From NCBI GenBank assembly GCA_963942565.1, contig OZ012684.1, positions 68,402,595-68,466,594 of the forward strand: a stretch of DNA of 64,000 bases. Direction: 5' to 3'. Shown piece by piece: positions 34,371 through 45,902 of this stretch. The stretch's first letter is position 1. Each line of letters starts with the position of its first letter. This stretch comes from Maea johnstoni. Its lineage: Eukaryota > Annelida > Polychaeta > Spionida > Magelonidae. The notes under the pieces were generated by a model that was given only the letters and a program-made list of their open reading frames with translations, had not been told where the DNA came from and made no database searches. The position numbers and the translations under genes are program-made.

Positions 34371-35400
34371 TACAGCATAGTACCCAAGTACATATCAACC
34401 TTCCCAGGCCAAGCTGAACAAACCTCTATGCTGGGATTTACACATCATTTATGGGAGACGATCAAAATCTCCATAGCTGGCTAGACGCTTAATAGAAAGA
34501 AGACAGGGCTGTCCGTGATAATATGAAAGTGAGCCCCTAAGACGTGTAGAACATAGCAGAGTGAGGCCGATACCCAATGCTAAATTGCTCTCCATTGGAA
34601 ATGCATCTCGTAGCTGGAGCCTTGTTATTCCATGTGTTTCACAACCTCTACCCACTCAGCAGGGCTCTACTATATGGGGATTTTAGTGGCCATAACATAC
34701 TAAAACTTTCTCTCGGTTCCTTGAATTAACATGATTTTCATATTAGAAGCCTGGCGGGTTACCAGATATTGCTATTGTTAATGTCGCTTTCGCTTGACAT
34801 CTATTAGAAGTTATGATCATTATGTTTGTGCTGCGCTTGTATATTTTCAATGAGGACTACTTCAAGAGGTTGTAAGGTTATGAGAAATCTTAATACTTCC
34901 AAGCCCATAAACATATTTAAAATCGTTTGATTTTAGAGAGAAATTTCCTGCTCAGTCAGAGCTAATTTAAGTGATAAAAGTGTCTTTTAGTTCTACTGAT
35001 GTACAAAAAATTATATTAACCCTCCTATTTACAAACAAAGGAGAAAGCAAAAAATCCCTTTCGCTGGACCTCATATCAGTGAGATATTTTTAAAAACTAA
35101 AAAAAGAATCGGATGTATAGCAATAAGCATTTCCTTTCCTGTATTTAGTTACTTTAAGGGAACCTGACTTTGCAAAACATGTGTTCCAAAGAATAACATC
35201 ATTAAAAGGCCTAAAAATACTGCAATCAATTTTCTTGAGATATCATAAGAAGCAATGTATGCCTGCAAATCAATTCTATTTTAGGCAAAATGTTAAAATC
35301 ATGAGGACACCATTTCTTGATAAATGCAAAGCCTAATTTGGCAGTCCTTGAATGTGACATCAACATTTATAAGGGACTAAGGGTTAATCTGTAGTTACAG
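34371..35400. other. No gene recognised
   Basis: 34430-34680 has several CpGs and is unique (possible regulatory block); the rest is AT-rich. No coding support. Confidence 0.35.
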
Positions 35401-35568
35401 ATCACAGATAGAGACATGACTGACAAGGATGTGATTTGTGAACCCTACTGCTAGGGTAGGACTATCTGATCACAGATAGAGACATGACTGACAGGGATGT
35501 GATTTGTGAACCCTACTGCTAGGGTAGGACTATCTGATCACAGATAGAGACATGACTGACAGGGACGT
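35401..35568 (+). repeat. 68-bp tandem repeat, 2.5 units
   Basis: Units start at 35401, 35469 and 35537 with 'atcacagatagagacatgac' and are nearly identical, indicating a recent duplication. Each contains a small palindrome 'accctactgctagggt'. Confidence 0.95.
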
Positions 35569-36245
35569 GCTGTGCAATGTTGGATCCTGTGCTGCCTCCA
35601 TGCTCTGTTTATTCAGTGGATTTTCTTATTGTTTTGTTAATGTTTCTAGCAAGACTCTGCTCACATCTTGTTTGGTGGATTCGGTCAGTCACCTAACTAC
35701 TGGCAACACAAAATCCATCTTTATGAATCTAATGCTGGTAAAAATCATGGATACTTTTTAGAATGTATTGAAATAATTGAAGTTATGAAACGTTTTTTGT
35801 AATATCATACTTAAAGCATATTGAATCACCACTAACTTGGAAACAAAATCATGAATGTAAAGTTTTATATTAATCCAACCAGGGGCAATGAATTAACACA
35901 TTCATATCTGGAGTGTTTACATTCAATATATTGTTTAACATATCTTCATAGAAAATATTTTTTGAGAAATATTTGACTGAAAGTTTTGTTCCTTAATTTG
36001 TTATCAAAAGTCCCTTTTAATACCTGGTCTTATTTCAAAAGCCGTATTGATATGGTTGACTTTTAAAATTTGTTTTTTTATTTGAAATAAGCCCTGAATA
36101 AGCACAATTCCTTTATGGTTTTGAAAAAATGGAGGGGAAGACTTTTTCACACTGTGTCTGTAGCTGACCCTAAACAATTTTTTAGGCAGGCCGCTTTATC
36201 CATTGGTGTCTGATTTCTGTTTCCTTATAGATGTCTCTCTCCTTG
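35569..36245. other. No gene; family B left end
   Basis: 'ttaacacattcatatctg' at 35893 looks like a family B left end with weak similarity for about 150 bp after it. Otherwise unique. Confidence 0.4.
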
Positions 36246-37800
36246 GGGCTGTTAGGAGGTATGTAGTCAATACGAAATGATGCCCTTGTGAACAGAAATC
36301 GACCCTATGATAATCGTATTACTTTTCTGTGCTAATTGTGCAGCTCACAATATCTATGTTGTTGCAAAATACACTTGAGAAGTTTCAAGGTAATTGACTA
36401 CTTAAGTTCAAATTGCTCTCAATACAAAATAGACACCCTCATATAAAAGTAAAAAAAAACACCTTTCTTTTCTCCCTTTATAAAAGTACAGTCCCCCACA
36501 TTCTCTACTGCTCTAAGATGAACTTGAGAAGTGTCATGAAAAATAACTTCACAAAGCAGACTCTGTAAAATGCATAATAGGAACCCTTATAAACAGAAAC
36601 TATGACCCCACAAATAATCACATTACTTCTCTACCTTTGGCTATTAATTGTACAGCCCCCTCACTTTATATATCCTAGTCAATACACAAAATTCCGCCTG
36701 TCCAGATTTAGCTTAACTCGGCTGCTTCAAATCCTTATACCAACTACATTTAATCCTATTATGTCGAGAAGGCCAACTAACACTTTTACCATGTCTTAAT
36801 AGAAGATGATTTTGATGATCTCAAAAGAATAGGTTTTCAGGAAACTGCTTGTCCAAAAGACAAGCATGATGGGTCCCGGTTAAGTGCCTTCTTCAAAGTA
36901 GACTACAGTTAGCTTTAAAATAGTACAATTCCTTCGATATACATTCTTTACAGCAATTTGTCAAGAAGTCACATCATGAAAATATAGTCTGAAGTGCAGC
37001 CAATATAGGCGAGAAACCTTTGGAAATTTGGAACATTACCCCATGAAAGTATAAATTAGTTTTCTATTTAGAAGTACAGCCACATTATTTTTACATTACT
37101 ACATCATAGCTCAAAATAGTAAATCTCTTATCTATCTATCATCATAAAGATGTGGTTGAAAGTGAAGTCAACACAAAATAGAAACTTGCCTTTTAAATGG
37201 AAAATCATTCTGAAAAATTATGTTACTTTTCTGTTTTCACCTATTAATATTTAATGTTCTCAGTGGTCAAAACCATCCTGACAATTTTGATGAAGTGGTT
37301 CCAGCCATAGCAAAGTTGTCAAATTATCGAATGGGGAAATATTATTCAGAATTTAGAAAAAGTATCATAAAAGTATCATAAATCCAAAAATTAATTTTTG
37401 AGAACCTTTTAAGTGTAAATGGGCAATTGTACAGCTATATTACTTTTTACATGATTGAAAAGTCTCAAGAAAAATAAGTCTAAAGGATTAAGCCAGTACC
37501 AAGTAGAAACCTTGTAAATGGAACATCAGTCCATGAAAAAATAGATTACTTCTCTACATGATAGTAATTGTATAGCCCCATTCAATTCTATATCGCTCTA
37601 AGGACCCGGCTGAGAAGTGTCAAGAAAAATGAGTTTAAAGGATTAAGGCAGCACCAAATAGAAACCTTGTAAATGGAACATCACTCCATGAAAAAATAAA
37701 TTACTTCTCTACTTGATAGTAATTGTATAGCCCCTTCAATTCTATATCGCTGCAAAAACTCGGCTGAGAAGTGTCAAGAAAAATAAGTTCAAAGCCATGT
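36246..37800 (+). repeat. Old array of a roughly 155-bp unit
   Basis: The last two units (37466-37620 and 37621-37774) are about 90% alike and contain 'caagaaaaat', 'tagaaaccttgtaaatgga', 'ccatgaaaaaat', 'attacttctctac' and 'tgtatagcccc'. The same words in the same order, more decayed, recur at about 36290-36390, 36430-36545, 36585-36670, 37010-37090 and 37180-37250. This makes at least seven units of different age. A family B-like fragment ('aaaaccatcctgacaatttt', about 37268) interrupts it. Confidence 0.8.
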
Positions 37801-37974
37801 CTGTGAAGTAGGCTGCCATCTAACCCACACTGACACATACTTAGCGAAATCCTGTTATCCAATATCAATCAACTTTGACACCAGACTTCCCCTGTAGGTG
37901 CCTTAAGGTGTTGCTTAGTTTCCAGTAAGTAGATTTCAAATGCTACTCTCAATGGTGGTAGACCTTATCATGAT

Positions 37975-38390
37975 AACCCATCTTTAGGCTCCGACACCTT
38001 CACAATTTGGAGGAAAAGCGATATTTCGCCGGGAGTGCCTGCCATTCGGCGTAAGTACCGGGTGTCATGGCGTTGATTATGATGTAGGGTGCGGTAATCG
38101 GAGGGTGATTGCGGCGTAATGATGGACGCCATCTCAGGTGGGATTTCGAGCATTTTCCCGTGTGGGGTTTTGATGGTATAGATCTGTCGATAAGAGATGG
38201 AAATTGACAGTGATGCTCGGGATTTGATGCACGTAAATGTTGCACTTGTCGGGGATTGGGTTTCGAGCATGACTTGTGGTGCCGCAGCAGGACTCGGTCA
38301 TCTGAGCGATATTCTATGGGTATGGCGCGCAATGATTTTGACAGCCAATCAATAGCAAGCACCACCTAATGGCAGGAAATAACATTAGGC
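37975..38390. promoter_or_regulatory. Candidate regulatory block
   Basis: CpG-rich for this window and unique. At 38339-38353 TGACAG directly followed by CCAATCAAT resembles a combined Meis/Pbx site (or a CCAAT box). Overlapping minus-strand frames of 100 and 121 codons have no recognisable domain and no clear splice sites, so I do not call a gene. Confidence 0.35.
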
Positions 38391-38774
38391 TAGAATTTCC
38401 TTTTCTCCTAGGCATTGCGTTTTATAATGCTAACCCTCATTTATACTCTGACTTGAGGAGATCATCAGAACAAATATCTCAGGCAGACATTTGCTTAGAG
38501 TTCCCGTAGGGTTTGTCGTATGATAACATATAATCTCTCATGCTTATAAGGGGAACTTAAAAAATAGTGAAGTCTTTTTGGTAGCGTTTCTACAGAAATC
38601 CATTTGACTTCATGAAGAATTGACAATTTCAATGCTTAAGTGGAACTTCAAAGTTAGTGAGCTTTGTGAAAGAAAACAGTTTTTGGTAGTGTTTCTACAG
38701 AAATCCATTGGATTGCATATATACTATTGACAATTTCTAGTTTAGTGAATATCTCAAGGAATTTACAGGTCGGC
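38391..38774. repeat. Local duplication of about 110 bp
   Basis: 'ggtagcgtttctacagaaatccatttga' related text (with 'ggggaacttaaaaaatagtgaa' before it) at about 38540-38630 recurs at about 38640-38740 ('ggtagtgtttctacagaaatc', 'tggaacttcaaagttagtga'), with 'attgacaatttc' after both. Two imperfect tandem units. Confidence 0.75.
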
Positions 38775-38890
38775 TGCTGCAGTCTTAGGCAGTGTAAAAT
38801 GGGCAGTTCAAAATGTTGGGTATACTGTAAATTTCAGGGTTACCTCAGTGTATTCAGATAACAACCATAAACATATACTTACTTGATAAA
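38775..38890 (+). repeat. Dispersed repeat family A, fragment
   Basis: 'gcagtcttaggcag', 'gggcagttcaaaatgttggg' and 'acaaccataaacatatactt' match the first part of family A copy 1 (about 2720-2765). Confidence 0.5.
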
Positions 38891-39092
38891 AAGCATGCAT
38901 CACAGCATTAGTCTATATAAGTAAATGTCCTAGTTCTTACACTGATCTGAAAATCTTGAATTATTTGCTTGATATCAAATTTTAAAATATTTTCTCTTGA
39001 TAGATTATTCTCTAAAGGTACACCAGGGGAGTTGTGAAATGAATTCTGGGTGATAAATACCCTGCAATTTCTTTTCCCCACAAAAGCTTCTA

Positions 39093-39458
39093 GGCCTAAA
39101 AAATTATTGCTTGTTCCTTGTAACACCTCCAATATTATAGGGGTAGGTAGGTAGGACTTTGTTTTAGTATTCAGTGATAATTGGTCTATTGTCTGAGCTG
39201 CTATTAATCACCCAAAGCGGGTTTCAATTGAATAGCACTCACAGTTAAGTATTGTTCACTGCAGATATCATTTATACGAGTGCTTTAAAGGTGTCGGGTG
39301 ATAACCACATCTGTGAAAGACCAACCTAATGACTTCCCTTGCAACTCGAATATACCTTGAGGGACGCACACTGTATCTATAAAAACATTGAGGGTAAAGG
39401 CTACTCAAAATCAGGGTAGTTATAGGGTTACAGGTAATGAACCTTTTTAATGAAGGCC
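39093..39458. mobile_element. Family H MITE, copy 1 (GGCCTAAAA ends)
   Basis: The left end GGCCTAAAAAATT, then 'ttgttccttgtaacacctcc' and 'ggggtaggtaggtagg', corresponds to the left half of the element at 43777. The right end 'agggttacaggtaatgaacc' through 'aaggcc' corresponds to its right half. This copy is older: the flanking bases no longer match. Confidence 0.55.
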
Positions 39459-40083
39459 TTGTTACTAGAGATTTATCATCGAAAAATTGACAGTATTTTG
39501 GGGCATTTCAGCAAAGATGTAATAATTAATGGCATGAGAATGTGTGTTTTTCAAAGATATTGTATTTTAAAGGAAAGGTGTATGCAATACTTATGACTCC
39601 TTAATATGTACACATTTTCGGTCTAAATGTTACATTCTTTTTCTGTTTTTTTTTATAGGAAAAGAACTATTTATCTTGAGAACAAATCCATATTTCCACC
39701 CCAAGTCATATAACAACCCTTATACATGACCAATCCAGCAAAATCTGTCAAGTTGAACTCCTCTATAAGATGGGCACCGCTCTATAGGATGAATGCCTCT
39801 ATTTATAAAACACCTCCATTAAAGTAAAGGATTTTCTGAAGGCTCACCAGTTCCAAATATTATAAGTATACACTTACAAATATTAAACCTCCATGAGTTG
39901 AAGACTAGATCTTGTATAAGTTTAACACTTATGTGGATCATGGGAAATCGGCTTGAATAGGTTCGACTGCTGTAGATATCTCTTAAAGATGTTGGCCGCG
40001 GTTATTGGCCGCAGTCACTTAGCTAAAAGCTATTGAGCTAAGTGGAGGAGGCAATCCAAGCAAGCTGTAGTATGCTTTATTAA
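39459..40083. other. No recognised features
   Basis: AT-rich unique sequence with a short inverted pair near 40017-40045 ('acttagctaaaagct' and 'attgagctaagtgg'). Confidence 0.4.
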
Positions 40084-40300
40084 TTAACCAATTCAAGTCC
40101 ACAGCGGCAAAAAAGGCCTGACTATTTTGAAGATATCTTTTTAATAAAACGAAATTTTGTGAAATGTTTGAAGGAGAAATGTTCATCAGAACAAGCTTAA
40201 CAAATCCCCTTCAAATATTTAGTGAATTCATGCTTTATTCTTAAGTTATTTTCAAAAATATGATGAATCCAGACGACTTCTGCAAGTAAGAGCTGGTTAA
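40084..40300. mobile_element. Family B MITE, complete
   Basis: TTAA at 40084-40087 and 40297-40300, 217 bp. The interior has 'gcctgactattttgaagatat', 'gtttgaaggagaaatgttcat' split by small changes, and 'caaatccccttcaaatattt'. Confidence 0.85.
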
Positions 40301-40999
40301 GGCCTAGACATGGTGATGGTAATGAAGTTGTGCGTGTGTCAATCTGGATGTGGGTACCCCCAGAGAGTGGAAAGGCCGTGAATAAATCAATTTGTAGGAG
40401 GCTTACGAAGCTTTGTAGTTTAATTGTGATCCCCTAAGCAATTGCATACTCGGCAGGCAATTTATCAACGACTTAACTGCCATTCCTACTGGCTCTCACC
40501 CCAAATGAGGGCCTTAATTTGAATTGAATCCATGTTTCTTGGGCAATGGCTTGAGAGCAGATATTTGCATAAAACCCATCATTATATTTGCTTGAGGGTT
40601 GGTAATGGGATTTCAACTGCAGGGGTTTCTATTTTAAGCAAAATCAAAAAAATCTTAATTTTCATTTCAATCATTCCCTTTTTGATCTATTACTAAAATT
40701 GACTCTTGAATATACATATGTTGCCTTGCAATTAAGGATTAATTGCAGCATACTAAATGAATATTCTCGAAAAATACTAGGCAACAATACATTTGGCCAT
40801 TGTTGTATATACAAGAATGATAAGAACTGTTGAAAGGGAATTGCAAGAAATTATAAATGTTCATATTTTTCAACAAAGCTTATAAGTGGATTTAAAACGA
40901 TTCAAAGACAACACTTTTATACTGTTATCCACAAATATGGGGCAATGCGACTTTGATAACAATTGATGGTAGTTCTTTTTTGGTCTTTAGTTTATTTTG
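40301..40999. other. No recognised features
   Basis: Unique sequence; 40310-40620 is more balanced than the AT-rich remainder. Confidence 0.35.
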
Positions 41000-41160
41000 A
41001 CTGTGGTGGAAGTTAATAGTTGGGACATCCTGAAAAAAAGACAGACTGTCCGTTATCCCCAAGTCATTGGCAACTTTCTCTGTTGCATGAAGGTAAATTT
41101 ATACCCTGGATCTTTGGCAGTGGTGAAAGAAATCAGTACCACATGTATTGCCACATTATG
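41000..41160 (-). mobile_element. SINE family D, diverged
   Basis: On the minus strand the head region ('ggcaatacatgtggtactg', 'aagatccagggtataaattt') leads into 'gagaaagttgccaatgactt' and 'ggggataacggacag'. Confidence 0.55.
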
Positions 41161-41722
41161 AGATAAGCTGAGAATTTAGAATGATGCCATAAAGTAAATT
41201 AGAATGTTTTGCCATACATATATATATGTATAGGTTGGCCTTTTAAACAAATGAAGTTGGGAATTCCAACAAATTCATAGGATTAACCTAGGAAATTCCA
41301 AGATTTCCCCTAAGTCTGATCCACATGCATTTGGTGATGGGACATACAGATGATCAGTAGAATGAGGATACATGGTAAAGTAGAGAACCACCGAAGTTGG
41401 AGCATAAAATCCTGTGAGCTATGCAGTGACATGTGCAGGATGAATAGTGGGGGAATATTTTACCATGTCGATGGAGATGCGATCCCTTGTGGAGGCTGGA
41501 AAAGTCCTCTCGGGTCCGGGGCAGCCAGTGACCCTTAAAGCCAGGCAGGGATTAATGGCCTGCAGAGTAGCTAATGTGGAACATGACAACTATATTCTCA
41601 CATGGGCTCAGATGAGAAAATCAGGGACAAGCAGAAAAACATCTGTGCCCAGCTCCTAAATCATCACCACTGGGCATCTCAACGACTACCAAAGACATTA
41701 GAATGAAAGATTGATACTTTGT
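41161..41722. other. No gene recognised
   Basis: 41340-41690 is balanced and unique with two short open frames (62 and 70 codons). Neither shows a domain. Confidence 0.3.
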
Positions 41723-42370
41723 CTGTGTGGTCATAACGCCCTCTGTGTGGTCGTATTGCCCTCTGTGTGTAGTCGTATTGCCCATTGGATGCAGTTCATT
41801 TCTTTATAGTTATGCAGAATTTTTTCCGACCTTTTCAACCAGTATGTGGTCGTATTGCCCTCAGTGTGTAGGCGTATTGCCCATTGGATGCAGTTCATTT
41901 CTTCATAGTTATGCAGGATTTTTTTCCAACCTTTCCAACCATTATCTGGTCATAATGACCTCTGTGTGGTCGTATTGCCCTCTGTATGTAGTCGTATTGC
42001 CCATTGGATGCAGTTCATTTCTTCATAGTTATGCTGGATTTTTTTCCAACCTTTCCAACCATTATGTGGTCATAATGACCTCTGTGTGGTCTTATTGCCC
42101 TCTGTATGTAGTCGTATTGCCCATTGGATGCAGTTCATATCTTCATAGGTATGCAGGATTTTTTTCCAACCTTTTCAACCAGTATTTGGTTGTATTGCCT
42201 TCTGTGTGTAGTATTATTGCCCATTGGATGTAGTTCATTTCTTTATAGGTTTGCAGGATTTTTTTCCAACCTTTTCAACCAGTATGTGGTCGCATAGCCC
42301 TCAGTGTGTAGTCGTATTGCCCTTTGGATGTAGTTCATTTCTTTACAGGCTTGAGGGATTTTATTTCCAA
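41723..42370 (+). repeat. 100/120-bp alternating minisatellite
   Basis: The marker 'attgcccattggatgcagtt' and variants fall at 41777, 41876, 41996, 42116, 42216 and 42316, i.e. steps of 99, 120, 120, 100 and 100 bp. The long form has one extra 20-bp subunit ('tgtggtcgtattgccctctg' type). This subunit also repeats two or three times inside each unit, so lengths move in 20-bp steps. The 168-codon frame over it is a product of the repeat. Confidence 0.95.
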
Positions 42371-42589
42371 CCTGCTTTCACGGACTGACAAAACAAAACA
42401 ACAATTTCTGGAGGAACTGTTTAAAAGCATTAATGGGTTAAGTTGGACTGGCCTTGACAGTTGATGATCATCTGCAGATTACTACTATCCAGCATCAAAA
42501 GGATAGCCTACAACTGCCCTACAGCCTCCTAAGTTTCAAAGAGGCTTTTCAATCAAAGATTGAAGATCCTTATCTGTGTTGCAATCATC

Positions 42590-42844
42590 TTAACCTATTC
42601 TCGCCTGTAGCAGCCAAAACCATCTGGCAATTTTGGTGATATCTGTCTAGCAAAAGCTTTTGGCAAGAGGAATATTTTGGTGTTAAATTCTAACAAAAGC
42701 AATGTTTAGAAAACATTTGAAGGAGAATTGTTTATCAGAGCTCTATCTACAACTCTCTTTCAAATAGTTTGTGAATTTATGCTTCCAATCAAAATTATTA
42801 TCAAAAGTATGACAGGTACTGACAAATTAGCATGAATTAGGTAA
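42590..42844. mobile_element. Family B MITE
   Basis: Left TTAA at 42590-42593 with 'ctgtagcagccaaaaccatc' and 'ggcaattttggtgatat'; right end 'gcatgaattaggTAA' at 42844. It contains 'catttgaaggagaattgttt' and 'caactctctttcaaat'. 255 bp, moderately diverged. Confidence 0.8.
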
Positions 42845-42947
42845 CATTGGTCCATCTCTCATTGCACCTGACTCAAATTGGTCTCATAGACAATATTGAT
42901 TGGACTTGAAGGGTGTTGATGCTACTCTGTTATCTTCATCTTAGCAA

Positions 42948-43346
42948 AGAGATTGATGTACACAGAGTGCATGGTGACAGGCTCTAAGATTCCCTGCCAC
43001 ACTAGGTATACAGAAACCCCCCACCCGGGGCATGTGAGAAAGCTGCCAGTGACTTAAAGTTAGGCGGTGGTTTTCTCAGGATGCTCCGGTTTCCTCCACC
43101 ACTTACAACTGGCTAGTCAGGAGTTAGCCACAATATGGCAGAAAGGTGACAAAAAACAAAGTTAAATTAAGCAGAAAAAGTAACAAAAATTACAAAATTA
43201 GATTAAATTAACAGTTATCCCATAGTCTCCCAATACAATGGCTTACAGATCTATGCTATTCTGCTCTTTTCCTCTTAGCAGAGAGATTAATGAACAGAGA
43301 GTGGTAACAGGCTAGATTCCCTGAATCTTCCATGTCACACTCAGTG
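42948..43346 (+). repeat. Local duplication flanking a SINE D copy
   Basis: 'cttagcaaagagattgatg' through 'aacaggct' and 'gattccctg' at about 42950-43003 recurs at about 43275-43325 ('cttagcagagagattaatg', 'taacaggctagattccctg'). A SINE D body lies between the two units. Confidence 0.65.
43020..43155 (+). mobile_element. SINE family D, well-preserved body
   Basis: 'ggggcatgtgagaaagctgc', 'cagtgacttaaagttaggc' and 'ggtggttttctcaggat' are followed by GCTCCGGTTTCCTCC (43083-43097), then 'caccacttacaactggctag' and 'ttagccacaatatggcag'. The GCTCCGGTTTCCTCC core resembles the central domain of Deu-type SINEs; I give that as resemblance only. Confidence 0.8.
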
Positions 43347-43677
43347 GCTTGTCTGATAGTGCTAATTGGTAGACTGATAAGATCTCAAAGCTGAGACTGT
43401 AGGACAAGAAGTTGAATTGTTCTATTCTATGCATGTCTTGCCATATGATCACTATACATGTCAGTTGACCATCCTAGCGGCGAGTGTGCTAGCTTAAGGA
43501 GGTAATAAGGCTTGTAATGAGATCCTAGGTTTGTTTCTCCTCTGTGTATATATTTCTGTCTCCAGTTGAGTCAAAGGTAGTTGGTACATATCTCCACAGT
43601 ATCATCTGCTAATTCAAAGGGGATTTGATGGGTTTCTTTTAAGGGGTAAACCTTTGGTTTGATCACATCTGAAATGT
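43156..43677. other. No gene recognised
   Basis: Unique apart from the duplicated unit ending at about 43346. Confidence 0.35.
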
Positions 43678-44133
43678 ATAACCTATACTATCTCGAATAA
43701 GACCTGACCATTTTGATGATATGTTAGAACTGATGTGCTCCTATTGGCATTCATATGATTGGCAAATCTTTTGTAAGGCCTAAAAAAATAAATTGTTTGT
43801 TTCCTGTAACTGTCCGAAAAAAAATAGGGGAGGTAGGTCTGTAAAAAAAATTTTTTGCATTATTTTTTTGGTCAGAAATGTGTGTTTTATGCTTGTTTTA
43901 CGTTGATTGGGAGTTGTATGGGCGATAAAAACTTTAGGGTAGGGATTTTTTTGAATAAAAACTTGTTAGGGTAGGGTTACAGGAAACAAACAACTTTTTT
44001 TAGGCCTAAGAGACCATCTATCAACCCCCTTCAGATAGTTTTCAAATTTATGCTTTTTTTAATCAAATTACTTCTAAAAGTACCATAGCAATTGGAGAAC
44101 ACTTGCAGGGCACTCTGGGCATGAACAGGTTAA
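43678..44133. mobile_element. Family B MITE split by a younger MITE
   Basis: The left part (43678-43773) has 'aagacctgaccattttgatg'. The right part (44010-44133) has 'caacccccttcagatagttt' and the end 'gggcatgaacaggTTAA'. Removing the insert at 43777-44006 leaves an ordinary B element of about 225 bp. Confidence 0.8.
43774..44009. mobile_element. Family H MITE nested in family B
   Basis: TAA at 43774-43776 and 44007-44009 flanks ends GGCCTAAAAAAATA and TTTTTTTAGGCC, with the longer inverted similarity 'tttgtttcctgtaac' / 'gttacaggaaacaaac'. A 3-bp TAA/TTA target with GGCC ends fits PIF/Harbinger. 230 bp, non-coding. Confidence 0.8.
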
Positions 44134-44935
44134 AAACAAACACCCTAGACTCAAAGGCGGTTTACCCCCCACCAAGAATATAGACTTTTGGTTTAGGGAT
44201 GATAAATCTATCTGGAAGGACAATATTAACATTTTCATGACCCCCTACCTCTACAGAAATGGTATGTGGATATTATAATATCATGCATCAGCATGATTGG
44301 CACTTTCCCATATCACAGGTAGATTGAGAATAATATTAGTAGTGAATACAAGCAAATATATTCTATTATTTAAACCAACTCCGTACAGCTGGTAGGTTTC
44401 TAAGTTGATAGTTAGGTTTTCCTATCTTATCTGCTACTGCTATTAGAACTGTTTGCATTTGTGTTAATTTAAATTAAGTAAATTATTGTTAATGCGTTAT
44501 ACAGCAAATTGAAATGGAATTATATAATGAATTTGAGAGATATTTTAGTGAAAATTTAAAGATATCAGATTCCTTGTATTGAATGCTTGCAAAATAATCA
44601 GTTATTCCAAATTTCGTGTTCTTAGACTTGATTTATTGTAATCCTTAGTATCAAATAATTAATTCTATTTTCAAATAATGCATTGTAACAGGTTTGGATA
44701 CAAGTTTATCTCTATAATAGATACAATGTATTCTCATGTTAGACTTGTCTGCTGGGACTGGGAGACCTAACAGCCTGTGTTACCCTATTCATCCTGTTCC
44801 CGCATAGTGCACAATAGATGTACATAGAGTTAGATCCCTACTGGCAGAGTCATTTACTGGCTTAATAGGCATATTTAATAGAAAGCAAGCATGGTATGGA
44901 ATTGGAGATATCAGTGTGTGACATTTTAACACATT
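44134..44935. other. No recognised features
   Basis: AT-rich unique sequence. Confidence 0.4.
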
Positions 44936-45282
44936 GAATTCTGTTGTAATGCCCAAAAAAACACCTTGACAATTATTATGGTATCTACTTTTTTGGAATT
45001 TTTTTGAATGGTTAATGATGTTGATGATTACTTATTGATATTATCTCCTCAAAGTATCCAATCCTTGGTACTGACAATACTTTTCATTTTAGAAAGAAAT
45101 TACATCAGGATCTATGAATACCTTTAACAATAACTTTTGAAATTAAGTATTATCTTACTGACTATCTGAAAGAAAGTTGTTTGTTTTGTTACTCCTTCAA
45201 ACATTTTCCCAGGTATGTTTTTGTCTGAAAGACACCATAATTGACAGACTTCTTGAGACTGCTGCAAACATTAACAGGTTAA
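44936..45282. mobile_element. Family B MITE, long copy
   Basis: TTAACACATTGAATTCTG at the left (TTAA 44936-44939) and 'caaacattaacaggTTAA' at the right (45279-45282). At 347 bp it is longer than the family norm because of extra sequence in the middle (about 45010-45110). Confidence 0.75.
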
Positions 45283-45339
45283 AGCTGTGACCAGCAGCAG
45301 TAGGAGGAGGAGGTTGGTAGTGCTTGGATGCTCACCCAT

Positions 45340-45870
45340 AGTTGTGAGAGGCTTCCACTCTTATGGGCATTTGGCGCACCTAGGGTGTGAATAGAAACTC
45401 CAATCAATACCATCTCTCAGCTCTCCAGCCGGCCGGTCGCTCCGCTCGCCTCGCCTCGCCTTGCCTGCGGGAAAACTTGCACTTTGCATGTAAGCGCACT
45501 CTCGCTCTTTAGCAGATACTGCTAACAGCTTTTGATACTCAGACGTCAAGAAAGGTGGCACATAACACGTTCTGAGGCATTCGACACGAGAGGTAGGTTC
45601 TTACGGAGGCGCTTTGATCTATCAATGCCGATCCCCCAATTACACAGGTGTAATTGCACAAAAGGCAGGTAAATCGTCAGGATACATTCACAGGTACGAA
45701 AATGCTCACCTGAAGTAGCTCGCTAGCAGCTCAAGGAGGCATGAAACTTTAATTGGAGCCCTCTGGATCATGACGGAGAATCTATTTGAAGGCACTCATG
45801 TCCGACAGGCTCCTCTCGAGGTATCGCCTTAGACCATCCTCTTATGTAATTGGTACATGTCTGAGCCAAG
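45340..45870. promoter_or_regulatory. Candidate regulatory block
   Basis: The most GC- and CpG-rich unique block in this half of the window. At 45637-45656 CAATTACACAGGTGTAATTG is a near-perfect palindrome. It joins two homeodomain-type TAATTG/CAATTA cores with a T-box-like AGGTGT and an E-box-like centre. The 66-codon minus frame has no domain. The simple 'cgcctcgcct' run at 45444-45463 is a minor repeat. Confidence 0.4.
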
Positions 45871-45902
45871 GAGGAGCTCAGTTAAGGCAAAAGGGTCATT
45901 AG

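Noticed and set aside
37968-38365. Minus-strand frames of 100 and 121 codons
   Set aside because: Two overlapping frames in the same CpG-rich block, neither with domains. More likely stop-poor because of GC content.
41727-42233. 168-codon open frame with repeated peptide motif
   Set aside because: It follows exactly the 100/120-bp minisatellite and has no domain or flanking gene structure.
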